From positions 281,342 to 345,341 of the forward strand of contig NZ_NFZQ01000006.1 in assembly GCF_002165135.1 (NCBI RefSeq): DNA of 64,000 bases, written 5' to 3'. Both the position numbers and the translations under genes were made by a program. The stretch's first letter is position 1. Each line of letters opens with the position of its first letter. The notes beneath the pieces are model-generated. The model did not search any database, was not told the origin of the DNA, and saw only the letters and a program-made list of their open reading frames with translations. Shown piece by piece: positions 53,226 through 61,751 of the stretch. Origin of the DNA: Pseudomonas sp. SID14000 (GTDB lineage Bacteria; Pseudomonadota; Gammaproteobacteria; Pseudomonadales; Pseudomonadaceae).

Positions 53226-54569
53226 TCATCGCATGTGCAAAATGATCGGGCTACTGCTGGCCGGGTCGGTATGCCCACGCAACTTGCCCACCGCCTGCGC
53301 GTTCACTGCACCGCCATTGTTCCCCCAGGCACTGCGCACGAAACCCAGCACATCAGCGATTTCCTGGTCGCTCAATTGCTCACGGAAGGCCGGCATGCGA
53401 TAGGCATCGGGCAACCCGTCCGTCACCACCCGCTGCGAACCATTGAGGGTGATATTGATCGCCGAGGCGTCTTCCTTGGCCAGTGCCGAGGTAGCGCCGG
53501 CCAAGGGTGGCATCCATTCGGCCTGGCCCTTGCCGTCCAGGCCGTGGCACGACGCACAGCGGGTTACATAGGTATGTGCCCCAGGGCGATCGAGCCGCGC
53601 TGCCGCCGATTCGGCCTGGTACTGCCACGACGCGCCGTCGCGTTGCGGGTCCCCGGGCAGCGACTTCAGGTAGTGGGCGATGGCGGCCAGGTCCTCGTCG
53701 CTCATGAACTGCGTGGAGTTGTTGAAGGCCTCGGTCATCGAGCCAAATACCACCGCGTGCCGATTGCGCCCGGTCCTCAGGAACTGCGTTATTTCCGCCT
53801 CGCTCCAGCGCCCCAGCCCGGTGTTGGGGTCGGCACGCAGGCTAGGTGCATACCAGCCATCGAGCAGTGCGCCAGCGAGGAACGGCTTGCCGCTGTCATC
53901 CAGGGCCTTTTCGTTGAAGGCCAGGCCGCGCGGGGTATGGCAACTGCCGCAGTGGCCGGGGCCCTGGACGATGTAGGCGCCGCGGTTCCACTGCGCATCC
54001 TGCCCGGCCTGACCGGTGTATGGCGTGGTGGCGGCGAACAGGCCGTTCCACAAGGCGATGGGCCACCGCAGGTTCAGTGGCCAGGGAATGTCGCTGGTCA
54101 GGTTGGCCTGCTGCACAGGTCGCACGCTGTGCATGAAGAAGGCGTACAGCGCCTTTACATCGTCATCGCTGAGCTTGGCGTAGGACGGGTAGGGCATGGC
54201 CGGGTAAAGCCGCCGGCCACCGGGCGCGACGCCCTGGCGTACGGCGCGATCGAAGTCGGCCAGGCTGTAGTGACCGATGCCGGTGTCGCGGTCGGGGGTA
54301 ATGTTGGTGGCGTGGATCGCCCCCAGCGGGGTGGCCATTTCCAGCCCGCCGGCGAACGGTTTGCCGTCCGGCAGGCTGTGGCAGGCCACGCAGTCGCTGA
54401 GCCGGGCCACGTACTCGCCACGGCTGACCAGTGCCGGGTCGGCGGCCGTGGCTTGCGCGTCGGCAAATGGCGAGGCGGGCTCGCGGGTGACGTACCAGGC
54501 CAGCAGGCCTGCTGCGACCAGGCACGGCAGCGCCAGCCAGCCAGCGGTTCTTGCGAAACGATGGGTCAT
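53226..54569 (-). CDS. Three-haem membrane-bound cytochrome c subunit
   Basis: A 447-residue c-type cytochrome with three CxxCH sites: Cys60-His64 (CVACH), Cys207-His211 (CGSCH) and Cys338-His342 (CASCH). An uncleaved or signal-type hydrophobic N-terminus (GWLALPCLVAAGLLAWYV) places the haem domains in the periplasm. It resembles subunit II of alcohol and aldehyde dehydrogenases and passes electrons from the molybdo-enzyme to the respiratory chain. It follows the large subunit after 17 bases. Confidence 0.93.
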   Translation of the reverse strand: MTHRFARTAGWLALPCLVAAGLLAWYVTREPASPFADAQATAADPALVSRGEYVARLSDCVACHSLPDGKPFAGGLEMATPLGAIHATNITPDRDTGIGHYSLADFDRAVRQGVAPGGRRLYPAMPYPSYAKLSDDDVKALYAFFMHSVRPVQQANLTSDIPWPLNLRWPIALWNGLFAATTPYTGQAGQDAQWNRGAYIVQGPGHCGSCHTPRGLAFNEKALDDSGKPFLAGALLDGWYAPSLRADPNTGLGRWSEAEITQFLRTGRNRHAVVFGSMTEAFNNSTQFMSDEDLAAIAHYLKSLPGDPQRDGASWQYQAESAAARLDRPGAHTYVTRCASCHGLDGKGQAEWMPPLAGATSALAKEDASAINITLNGSQRVVTDGLPDAYRMPAFREQLSDQEIADVLGFVRSAWGNNGGAVNAQAVGKLRGHTDPASSSPIILHMR

Positions 54570-54586
54570 GGGGCGTCCTTGTGTGC

Positions 54587-56836
54587 TCAGCTGAAGGTAT
54601 GGCTGCTCAATGGAAGGCTGCGTGCGCGCTGGCCAATGAGCTGCGCGACTGCGTTGACCACTGCCGGTGCCACCGCGGGCAACGGTGGTTCTCCGATTCC
54701 GCCCATCTTCGCCCCGCTTTCGACAATGCGCATATGCACCCTGGCCATGCGCGACGGCGGCAGGATCGGGTACAGGTCGTAGTTGCGTGCGCGCGGCTTG
54801 CCCTCCACGTACACCGCTTCCTCCAGCAGCGTCTGCGACAGGCCCAGAGCTACGGCACCGTTGACCTGGTGTTCGATGATCGCCGGGTTGACGATGCTGC
54901 CCGGGTCGATGGCCTGCCAGATGTCGTGCACCTTGACCTGGCCGTTCTCGATCGACACCTCGGCAATGACCGCTGCTTCCGAGCCGAACGGCGAGGCCAT
55001 GGCCACGCCGCGCGCCCGCTTGCTGCCATCCTCGGCGGTGAACGGCCCGCGCTTCCAGCCGCCGGAAAGCTCGGCGACGGCCTGCAACAGGTTGGTCAGG
55101 CGCGGATTGTCGCGCAGCAGGTGCAGGCGCAGTTCGAACGGGTCCTTGCCGCCTTTGTCGGCCAGTTCGTCGAGGAACGACTCATAGAAGAAATCGTTCA
55201 GCGAGTTGCCCACCGAGCGCCAGTAGCCGAGCATGGCAGGGCCTTTTACGTAGATCTGCGCGATGCGCTTGTTGGCGATGGCGTAGGCCTTGCCCGACAA
55301 GCCTTCGAGCGCGGTCGGGTCGAGTTTTTCGCCTTGCTTGCCAGCGATGGCTTCGGTCGGGCCTTCGGTGGCGCTCACGGCTTCGAGGGCCACCGGCAAG
55401 CCGTCGGCATCCAGCCCGGCGCGGAACTTCACCACGGCGACCGGGCGCAGCACATCACGGAGGAATTCTTCTTCGCGGCTCCAGATGAGTTTCACCGGCC
55501 GGCCGACCGCCTTGGCCAAGGCAATGGCCTGCGGGTAGGGGTTGGCCGAGTCGTACAGGAAGTGGCGACCAAAGAAACCGCCCAGCAACGGCGAATGCAG
55601 GGTGATCTGCTCCGGGGGCAGGCCGGTGCGTTTGGCGATGTCGTCCCGGAACATGTCCGGGGCCTGGTTAGGCAGCCACACTTCCAGGGTGCCATCCGGG
55701 TTGAAGCGCGCCAGTGCAGACGGCGGCTCAAGCTGGGCGTGGTTGAGGTACTGGTTGTGGTAGGTTGCCTCGACCCGGGTCTTGGCACTGGCCAGCATGC
55801 CGGCCACATCGCCCTGGTTTTCGTCGTCGCGGGCCGGGCCCGTGACCGTGGCAAGGTGCTCGCGCCAGCCATCGCTGGAGAAATCGGCCGGCATCGGCCG
55901 TACCGGGCTGTCGGCCGCGGGCTCCTGCCAGTCCACCTGGATGGCTTCGACCGCGCGCTTGGCGTGCCACCAGCGTTCGGCAACCACGGCTACGGCACCC
56001 GGCAGCTGATGCACCGAATGCACGCCTTTCATGGCCTTGACCTGGTCTTCGTTGCGCAGGCTGCCGACGGTCATGCCCAGGCGTGGTGCGTGCTGCACGG
56101 CAGCGTGGAGCATGCCGTCGACCTTGATATCGATGCCGTATACGGCCTTGCCGGTGGACTTGTCGTAGGCATCCAGGCGACGTACCGGCTTGCCGATCCA
56201 GCGAAACTGGCTGGGATCGCGCAGCTTGACGCTGGCTGGGTCTGGCACCGGCAGGTCCATGGCGCGCCCGGCCAGTTCACCATAGGGGATGGAACGGCCA
56301 GTCGTGGTATGTACCACGTGACCTGGCGTGGTGGAGAGTTCTTCGACAGGCACGCCTAGTTGCTCGGCGCCCGCCTGCAGCAGCATGGCCCGGGCGAGGG
56401 CGCCCAGGCGACGCATGGTCGGGTAGCTCATGCGCACCGACATGCTGCCACCGGTAATGCGCATGCCGTTTTCCATCACCACATAGGCTTCTCCGGGCGG
56501 CGCGCTGTCGACCACGAAATTGGCCGGGTCTACGTCCAGCTCTTCACCCACGATCTGTGCCATGGCGGTGAAGGGGCCTTGCCCGCCTTCCATGAATGGG
56601 CTGAGCAGGCGCACTTTGCCGTCTGGGCGGATCTCCAGAAACGCCGGCACCTGGGTCCCGCGCTCCGGGGTTGCTGCGGCCGCTGCCTGCACGCGGGCCG
56701 ACCCCATGGGCAGGCCGAAACCAAGCACCAGGGCACCGACAGCCGTACCAGCAAGAAAGCGTCGGCGCGACAGGTTGACCGTTTCGCCCTGCTGCAGCTT
56801 GAGCAGCTCGGCGGGGGTATCGACTGGTGTGTTCAT
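54587..56836 (-). CDS. Molybdopterin-binding large subunit (isoquinoline 1-oxidoreductase beta-like)
   Basis: A 749-residue molybdenum hydroxylase subunit. The twin-arginine signal LSRRRFLAGTAVGALVLGFGL near residue 25 gives periplasmic export. Molybdopterin contacts typical of the family include EEFLRDVLRPVAVVKFRAGL, LGGFFGRHFLYDSANPYPQA and GGIGEPPLPAVAPAVVNAV, whose Glu is the catalytic base region. Members hydroxylate aldehydes or N-heterocycles such as isoquinoline; the substrate is not shown here. It overlaps the Fe-S subunit by one base. Confidence 0.92.
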   Translation of the reverse strand: MNTPVDTPAELLKLQQGETVNLSRRRFLAGTAVGALVLGFGLPMGSARVQAAAAATPERGTQVPAFLEIRPDGKVRLLSPFMEGGQGPFTAMAQIVGEELDVDPANFVVDSAPPGEAYVVMENGMRITGGSMSVRMSYPTMRRLGALARAMLLQAGAEQLGVPVEELSTTPGHVVHTTTGRSIPYGELAGRAMDLPVPDPASVKLRDPSQFRWIGKPVRRLDAYDKSTGKAVYGIDIKVDGMLHAAVQHAPRLGMTVGSLRNEDQVKAMKGVHSVHQLPGAVAVVAERWWHAKRAVEAIQVDWQEPAADSPVRPMPADFSSDGWREHLATVTGPARDDENQGDVAGMLASAKTRVEATYHNQYLNHAQLEPPSALARFNPDGTLEVWLPNQAPDMFRDDIAKRTGLPPEQITLHSPLLGGFFGRHFLYDSANPYPQAIALAKAVGRPVKLIWSREEEFLRDVLRPVAVVKFRAGLDADGLPVALEAVSATEGPTEAIAGKQGEKLDPTALEGLSGKAYAIANKRIAQIYVKGPAMLGYWRSVGNSLNDFFYESFLDELADKGGKDPFELRLHLLRDNPRLTNLLQAVAELSGGWKRGPFTAEDGSKRARGVAMASPFGSEAAVIAEVSIENGQVKVHDIWQAIDPGSIVNPAIIEHQVNGAVALGLSQTLLEEAVYVEGKPRARNYDLYPILPPSRMARVHMRIVESGAKMGGIGEPPLPAVAPAVVNAVAQLIGQRARSLPLSSHTFS

Positions 56837-57291
56837 CAGGCCTTCTCCCCTTGTGCCAGTTCATGCACGGCGGCATGGATGGCGTTGTAGGTGCCGCAGC
56901 GGCACAGGTTGACCATGGCTGCCTCAATCTGCGCGTCGCTGGGCTTGGGCGTGTGCTTGAGCAGTGCCGTGGCCGCCATCACCTGGCCGGACTGGCAGTA
57001 GCCGCACTGTGCCACCTGATGCTCGACCCAGGCCGCGACCACCCGTTTGCCGACCGCATCGGCCTCGATCGCCTCGATGGTGGTCACCTCGCGCCCGACC
57101 ACCCCGGCCACCGGGGTGACGCAGGCGCGTACCACGTTGCCGTCCACCAGCACCGAGCAGGCGCCGCACTGGGCCAGGCCGCAGCCATATTTGGTGCCGG
57201 TAAGCCCCAGGTCATCGCGGATTACCCACAGCAAGGGCGTATCGGCGTCTGCCTCGACCTGGTAGGTCTTCTGGTTGATGCGTAGTTCCAT
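56836..57291 (-). CDS. [2Fe-2S] small subunit of molybdenum hydroxylase
   Basis: A 151-residue subunit with two [2Fe-2S] clusters: plant-type ligands Cys37, Cys42, Cys45 and Cys57 (GCGLAQCGACSVLVDG), and the second set Cys96, Cys99, Cys130 and Cys132 (QCGYCQSGQ, NLCRCGTY). It relays electrons from molybdopterin to the cytochrome c. First gene of the operon, with promoter in 57292-57537. It has no signal peptide and is probably co-exported with the Tat-dependent large subunit. Confidence 0.95.
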   Translation of the reverse strand: MELRINQKTYQVEADADTPLLWVIRDDLGLTGTKYGCGLAQCGACSVLVDGNVVRACVTPVAGVVGREVTTIEAIEADAVGKRVVAAWVEHQVAQCGYCQSGQVMAATALLKHTPKPSDAQIEAAMVNLCRCGTYNAIHAAVHELAQGEKA

Positions 57292-57537
57292 GGTTCACCT
57301 GCCCGTCAACGGTTGTTGTCGTTTGGCTTTTTCTGATCGGGGAATACGGTGCTCCCCAGTGCAGAAACGCTAGCACAGCGAGGTGACCGAGGGTCTGCTG
57401 GCGGGGGCAGGTTCAGAGGATCAGGCAAGCAATTCGGTGGAATGCGCAAGCTGGGCACGCAAGCAGGACTTCCGGCGTGAAAACCCGGATAATGCCGGCC
57501 AATTTCGTTTTGCACGCTTAAATCACGGTAATCCCGC

Positions 57538-59724
57538 ATGGAAATCAAGGTCAATTTTCTCGACAATCTCCGTCTCGAAGCCAAGTTCGACGACTTCACG
57601 GTGATCGCCGACCAACCGATCCGCTACAAGGGGGATGGCTCGGCCCCGGGGCCGTTCGACTATTTCCTGGCGTCTTCGGCCTTGTGCGCGGCTTACTTCG
57701 TCAAGCTGTACTGCCAGACTCGCGACATCCCTACCGAAAACATTCGCCTGTCGCAGAACAACATCGTCGACCCGGAAAACCGTTACAACCAGATCTTCAA
57801 GATCCAGGTCGAGCTGCCCGAGGACATTTCCGAGAAGGACCGCCAGGGCATCCTGCGCTCTATCGACCGTTGCACCGTCAAGAAGGTGGTGCAGACCGGC
57901 CCCGAGTTCGTGATCGAAGTGGTCGACAACCTCGATGCCGATGCCCAGGGCCTGCTGATGCCGGTGGCTGACACCAGCACCTACATCCCCGGCAAGGACC
58001 TGCCGCTGGAGCAGACCATTGCCAACATGTCGGGCATCCTCGCCGGGCTGGGCATGAAGATCGAGATCGCCTCGTGGCGCAACATCGTGCCCAACGTGTG
58101 GTCGCTGCACGTACGTGACGCCCAGTCGCCGATGTGCTTTACCAACGGCAAGGGTGCAACCAAGGAAGCCGCGCTGGCCTCGGCGCTGGGCGAGTTCATC
58201 GAGCGGTTGAACTGCAACTTCTTCTATAACGACCAGTTCTGGGGTGAGGACCTGGCCAACGCGCCGTTCGTGCACTACCCGAACGAGCAGTGGTTCAAGC
58301 CCGGCCCACGTGATGCGCTGCCGGTCGAGATCCTCGACGAGCACTGCCTGGCAATCTACAACCCGGACGGCGAGCTGCGCGGCTCGCACCTGTACGACAC
58401 CAACTCGGGCAACACCGCGCGCGGCATCTGCTCGCTGCCGTTCGTGCGCCAGTCCGACCAGCAGGTGGTGTACTTCCCGTCCAACCTGATCGAGAACCTG
58501 TTCCTAAGCAACGGCATGAGCGCCGGTAACACCCTGGCCGAGGCACAGGTGCAGTGCCTGTCGGAGATCTTCGAGCGCGCCGTGAAGCGCGAAATCCTCG
58601 AAGGCGAGCTGTGCCTGCCGGATGTGCCGCAAGAGGTTCTGGCCAAGTACCCGGCCATCGTCGCCGGCATCCAGGGCCTGGAAGAGCAGGGCTTCCCGGT
58701 GCTGGTCAAGGATGCGTCGCTAGGTGGCGAGTTCCCGGTGATGTGCGTGACCCTGATGAACCCACGCACCGGCGGCGTGTTCGCCTCGTTCGGCGCCCAC
58801 CCGAGCCTGGAAGTGGCGCTGGAGCGCAGCCTCACCGAACTGCTGCAGGGCCGCAGCTTCGAAGGCTTGAACGACCTGCCGCAACCGACCTTCGAAAGCC
58901 ACGCGCTGACCGAGCCGAACAACTTCGTCGAGCATTTCATCGATTCCAGCGGCGTGGTGTCGTGGCGTTTCTTCAGCGCCAAGGCCGACTTCGAGTTCGT
59001 CGAGTGGGACTTTTCCGGCCACGGCGAGGATTCCAACGTGCAGGAGGCCGCGACCCTGTTCGGCATCCTCGAAGACCTGGGCAAGGAAGTGTACATGGCG
59101 GTGTACGACAACCTTGGCGCCACCGCCTGCCGTATCCTGGTGCCGGGCTACTCGGAGATCTATCCGGTCGAGGACCTGATCTGGGACAACACCAACCGCG
59201 CCTTGTCGTTCCGCGCCGACATTCTCAACCTGCACAGCCTGGACAACCGTTCCCTCAAGCTGCTGCTCAAGCGCCTGGACAACTGTGATGTGGATGACTA
59301 CACCACCATCACCACGCTGATTGGCGTGGAGTTCGATGAGAACACGGTGTGGGGCCAGCTGACCATTCTTGAGCTGAAGCTGCTGATCTGCCTGGCGGTG
59401 CAGCGTTTCGAGGATGCCAAGGAACTGGTCGAGGCGTTCCTGCAGTTCAACGACAACACCGTCGAACGCGGCCTGTTCTACCAGGCGCTGAACGTGGTGC
59501 TGGAGGTGCTGCTGGACGACGAACTGGAAATGGAAGACTACGAAGCCAACTTCCGGCGCATGTTCGGTGACATACGCATGGATGCGGTGCTGGGTTCGGT
59601 GGACGGCAGCGTACGCTTCCATGGGCTGACCCCGACCAGCATGAAGCTCGAAGGCCTCGACCGCCATCTGCGCCTGATCGAGAGCTACAAGAAGCTGCAT
59701 GCGGCCCGGGCCAGGTTCGTCTGA
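57538..59724 (+). CDS. ycaO: OsmC-YcaO fusion protein
   Basis: A 728-residue protein. Residues about 1-140 form an OsmC-like domain (YKGDGSAPGPFDYFLASSALCAAYFVKLYC). Residues about 145-590 are a YcaO domain (GKGATKEAALASALGEFIERLNCNF, the ATP-binding region, and LSEIFERAVKREIL), and a helical C-terminal part follows. E. coli YcaO (586 residues) lacks the OsmC domain and assists RimO in methylthiolation of ribosomal protein S12; YcaO proteins activate amide backbones with ATP. The OsmC Cys48 (ALCAAYF) is kept. Single gene. Confidence 0.92.
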   Translation: MEIKVNFLDNLRLEAKFDDFTVIADQPIRYKGDGSAPGPFDYFLASSALCAAYFVKLYCQTRDIPTENIRLSQNNIVDPENRYNQIFKIQVELPEDISEKDRQGILRSIDRCTVKKVVQTGPEFVIEVVDNLDADAQGLLMPVADTSTYIPGKDLPLEQTIANMSGILAGLGMKIEIASWRNIVPNVWSLHVRDAQSPMCFTNGKGATKEAALASALGEFIERLNCNFFYNDQFWGEDLANAPFVHYPNEQWFKPGPRDALPVEILDEHCLAIYNPDGELRGSHLYDTNSGNTARGICSLPFVRQSDQQVVYFPSNLIENLFLSNGMSAGNTLAEAQVQCLSEIFERAVKREILEGELCLPDVPQEVLAKYPAIVAGIQGLEEQGFPVLVKDASLGGEFPVMCVTLMNPRTGGVFASFGAHPSLEVALERSLTELLQGRSFEGLNDLPQPTFESHALTEPNNFVEHFIDSSGVVSWRFFSAKADFEFVEWDFSGHGEDSNVQEAATLFGILEDLGKEVYMAVYDNLGATACRILVPGYSEIYPVEDLIWDNTNRALSFRADILNLHSLDNRSLKLLLKRLDNCDVDDYTTITTLIGVEFDENTVWGQLTILELKLLICLAVQRFEDAKELVEAFLQFNDNTVERGLFYQALNVVLEVLLDDELEMEDYEANFRRMFGDIRMDAVLGSVDGSVRFHGLTPTSMKLEGLDRHLRLIESYKKLHAARARFV

Positions 59725-60074
59725 TATCTGACAGGTATTCTTTCCTTCGCAGAACGCAAGGCCTTGTGGGAGCGGCCTTGTGTCGCGAAAGGGCTGCGTA
59801 GCAGCCCCAGGGTTACTGCGGTGATGCGAATATTGCTGGGGCCGCTGTGCGGCCCTTTCGCGACACAAGGCCGCTCCCACAGGGGTAGCATGAGCCAATA
59901 GAGCTCATATGCCTTTCATTTCTGGTGTTTACACCAAATCGATCTTGCTTCACCGCTTATTATTTCTTGCCGCTTCGCCCGCCAGGCGCGTAGCGTTTTG
60001 CTCCCATCCCCTCAATCCATGGCGCGTTGACCGCCAGAAGGACCTCGGCCGCGCACAACAAGAAGGCGCAGACC
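59725..60074. other. Intergenic region before the methyltransferase gene
   Basis: 350 bases without a gene. It contains an inverted REP pair of the second family (59763-59884) and then an ordinary promoter-type region of mixed composition. Confidence 0.5.
59763..59884. repeat. Inverted REP pair, second family, extended
   Basis: gagcggccttgtgtcgcgaa and its complement ttcgcgacacaaggccgctc face each other across about 70 bases that include two smaller hairpins (gggctgcgtagcagcccc and ggggccgctgtgcggcccc). Confidence 0.85.
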
Positions 60075-60887
60075 ATGAGCACCCCTTTGGATACCAATGC
60101 CCTCAAAGCCCGCCAGCAAGCCGCATGGGCCAGCGGTGACTACGCGGTAATCGGCACCACCCTGCAACTGGTCGGCGAGCGCCTGGCCGAGGCCTGTGAC
60201 CTGCGCTGGGACGAGCAGGTGCTGGATGTCGCCGCCGGCAACGGCAATGCCACCCTGGCTGCTGCCCGGCGCGGCTGCCGCGTCACCTCCACCGACTATG
60301 TGCCCGAACTGCTCAAGCGCGGTGAAGAACGTGCGCGGGCCGAGCACCTCAATGTGGTGTTCCAGACCGCCGATGCCGAAGCGCTGCCGTTTGCCGATGG
60401 AACCTACGATGCCGTGCTGTCCACCTTCGGCGTGATGTTCGCTCCCGACCAGGCCCAGGCCGCGCGCGAACTGAGCCGGGTGTGCCGGCCCGGTGGCCGG
60501 ATCGGCCTGGCCAACTGGACACCGCAAGGGTTCGTCGGACAGATGTTCAAGACTCTCGGGAGGCACGTGCCGCCGCCAGCCGGGGCCTTGCCTCCCTCGC
60601 GCTGGGGCGACGAGGAACAACTGCGCGTGCTGTTCGAGGGAGCGCTTGGAGAGCTGAATGTCAGCCGCCAGCACTTCAACTTCCGCTATCGCTCGGCGGC
60701 GCATTTCATCGAGGTGTTCCGTACCTGGTACGGGCCGGTGCACAAGGCGTTTGCCTCGCTGGAGCCGGAGGCGGCCGGGGCGCTGGAGCGAGATCTGACC
60801 CAGTTGCTGAATGAAAACAATGTGGGGGGCTCTGCCTCATTGGTGGTGCCGAGTGAATACCTTGAGGTGGTGATCATTCGGGGTTAG
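60075..60887 (+). CDS. Class I SAM-dependent methyltransferase
   Basis: A 270-residue methyltransferase of the UbiE/Methyltransf_11 type. Motif I is VLDVAAGNGNATLAAA, followed by the acidic loop RVTSTDYVPELL, QTADAEALPFADGTYDAVLSTFGVMFAPD and GGRIGLANW. The substrate is unknown. Start MSTPLDTNALK; an upstream 16-residue extension is rejected. It ends 14 bases inside the stop side of the convergent DUF6708 gene (overlap 60874-60887). Confidence 0.88.
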   Translation: MSTPLDTNALKARQQAAWASGDYAVIGTTLQLVGERLAEACDLRWDEQVLDVAAGNGNATLAAARRGCRVTSTDYVPELLKRGEERARAEHLNVVFQTADAEALPFADGTYDAVLSTFGVMFAPDQAQAARELSRVCRPGGRIGLANWTPQGFVGQMFKTLGRHVPPPAGALPPSRWGDEEQLRVLFEGALGELNVSRQHFNFRYRSAAHFIEVFRTWYGPVHKAFASLEPEAAGALERDLTQLLNENNVGGSASLVVPSEYLEVVIIRG

Positions 60888-61749
60888 CAGGCGCTCCTTC
60901 GAAGGCCTCGGCCGGTGGTGGCGCTGCACGGACATTGAAGAGTTTGCAGATGAAGTACCAGCAGATGGCGACGGTCAGGTTGTAAGGGAACAGCACGGCC
61001 CAGAACGGCAGTTGCCAGTTCTTCTTGCCCTGCATTTCACCGGGTTCGCCGGTTCGCCAGGGGGCGTAGTGGCGCCAGGCTTCTGCCGGGGTCAGGCAGA
61101 TGGCGTGAAGCGGCTTGTGCCACCAGTTGGGTTCGCCAGGTGGAGGAAGTTTGTCCGGGCCGTGGTCCATGAAGTGGCGGAGGTATTCCCAGACTTCGGC
61201 GACGTGCTTGACGCCGGGTTCGGTGGGTTCGTTGCTGTCGACCCAGAGGCAATCCTTTTGGTGAAGGCTGCCGTCCTCTCCGCGAGGGGCGAAGGCGAGG
61301 GCATAGCTGGTGCTGAAGGATGAGCCGCCGTATTCGGTGCGTTTGAAAATTCCACCTCCCGTGTTGCTCCATTCAAAAACTAATACCTTACTCAAGCGCT
61401 GGTAGTAGATTTTTTGGGTTGCGCGGTTGAGGCAGAAACTTGATAGGCCTTTTATGAAGTAGATTCGATAGATCAGAAAAGGAGTGAATATGAAGGGTGC
61501 TGTTAAAAACAATAACAGCAATACAGTGTCTTCGGTGTATAGGTCTGGGATGCTTGGGAAGAGGTAGGAGTAAAAACCAATCAGTAGTGTGATCGTCATT
61601 GCGCAGTATAATTTCCCCATGAATACGGAATCTGTTACCCATGGATTTCGTAGGCATAAGGTATTTTTTGATACTTTTACCAGCTGCCCGCCAATGGCAG
61701 GTTCATGCCCGGAATCTGACGTTGAATTGAATATCCAGATGGTTGCCAT
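60874..61749 (-). CDS. DUF6708 membrane protein, probable effector partner or immunity
   Basis: A 291-residue protein with two hydrophobic helices near 48-90 (LLIGFYSYLFPSIP and LLLLFLTAPFIFTPFLI), a soluble domain, and a C-terminal helix (FWAVLFPYNLTVAICWYFICKLF). The layout and sequence fit the DUF6708 family, often next to large type VI secretion effectors. It starts two bases after the stop of the upstream toxin-like gene, so it is translationally linked. The N-terminal half is clearly AT-richer than its C-terminal half and the neighbouring genes. Confidence 0.72.
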   Translation of the reverse strand: MATIWIFNSTSDSGHEPAIGGQLVKVSKNTLCLRNPWVTDSVFMGKLYCAMTITLLIGFYSYLFPSIPDLYTEDTVLLLLFLTAPFIFTPFLIYRIYFIKGLSSFCLNRATQKIYYQRLSKVLVFEWSNTGGGIFKRTEYGGSSFSTSYALAFAPRGEDGSLHQKDCLWVDSNEPTEPGVKHVAEVWEYLRHFMDHGPDKLPPPGEPNWWHKPLHAICLTPAEAWRHYAPWRTGEPGEMQGKKNWQLPFWAVLFPYNLTVAICWYFICKLFNVRAAPPPAEAFEGAPANPE

Positions 61750-61751
61750 GA

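Noticed and set aside
57538..59724. YcaO as part of a peptide-modification (RiPP) cluster
   Set aside because: No precursor-like small gene, dehydrogenase or exporter accompanies it, and the fusion matches the stand-alone ribosomal-modification YcaO type.
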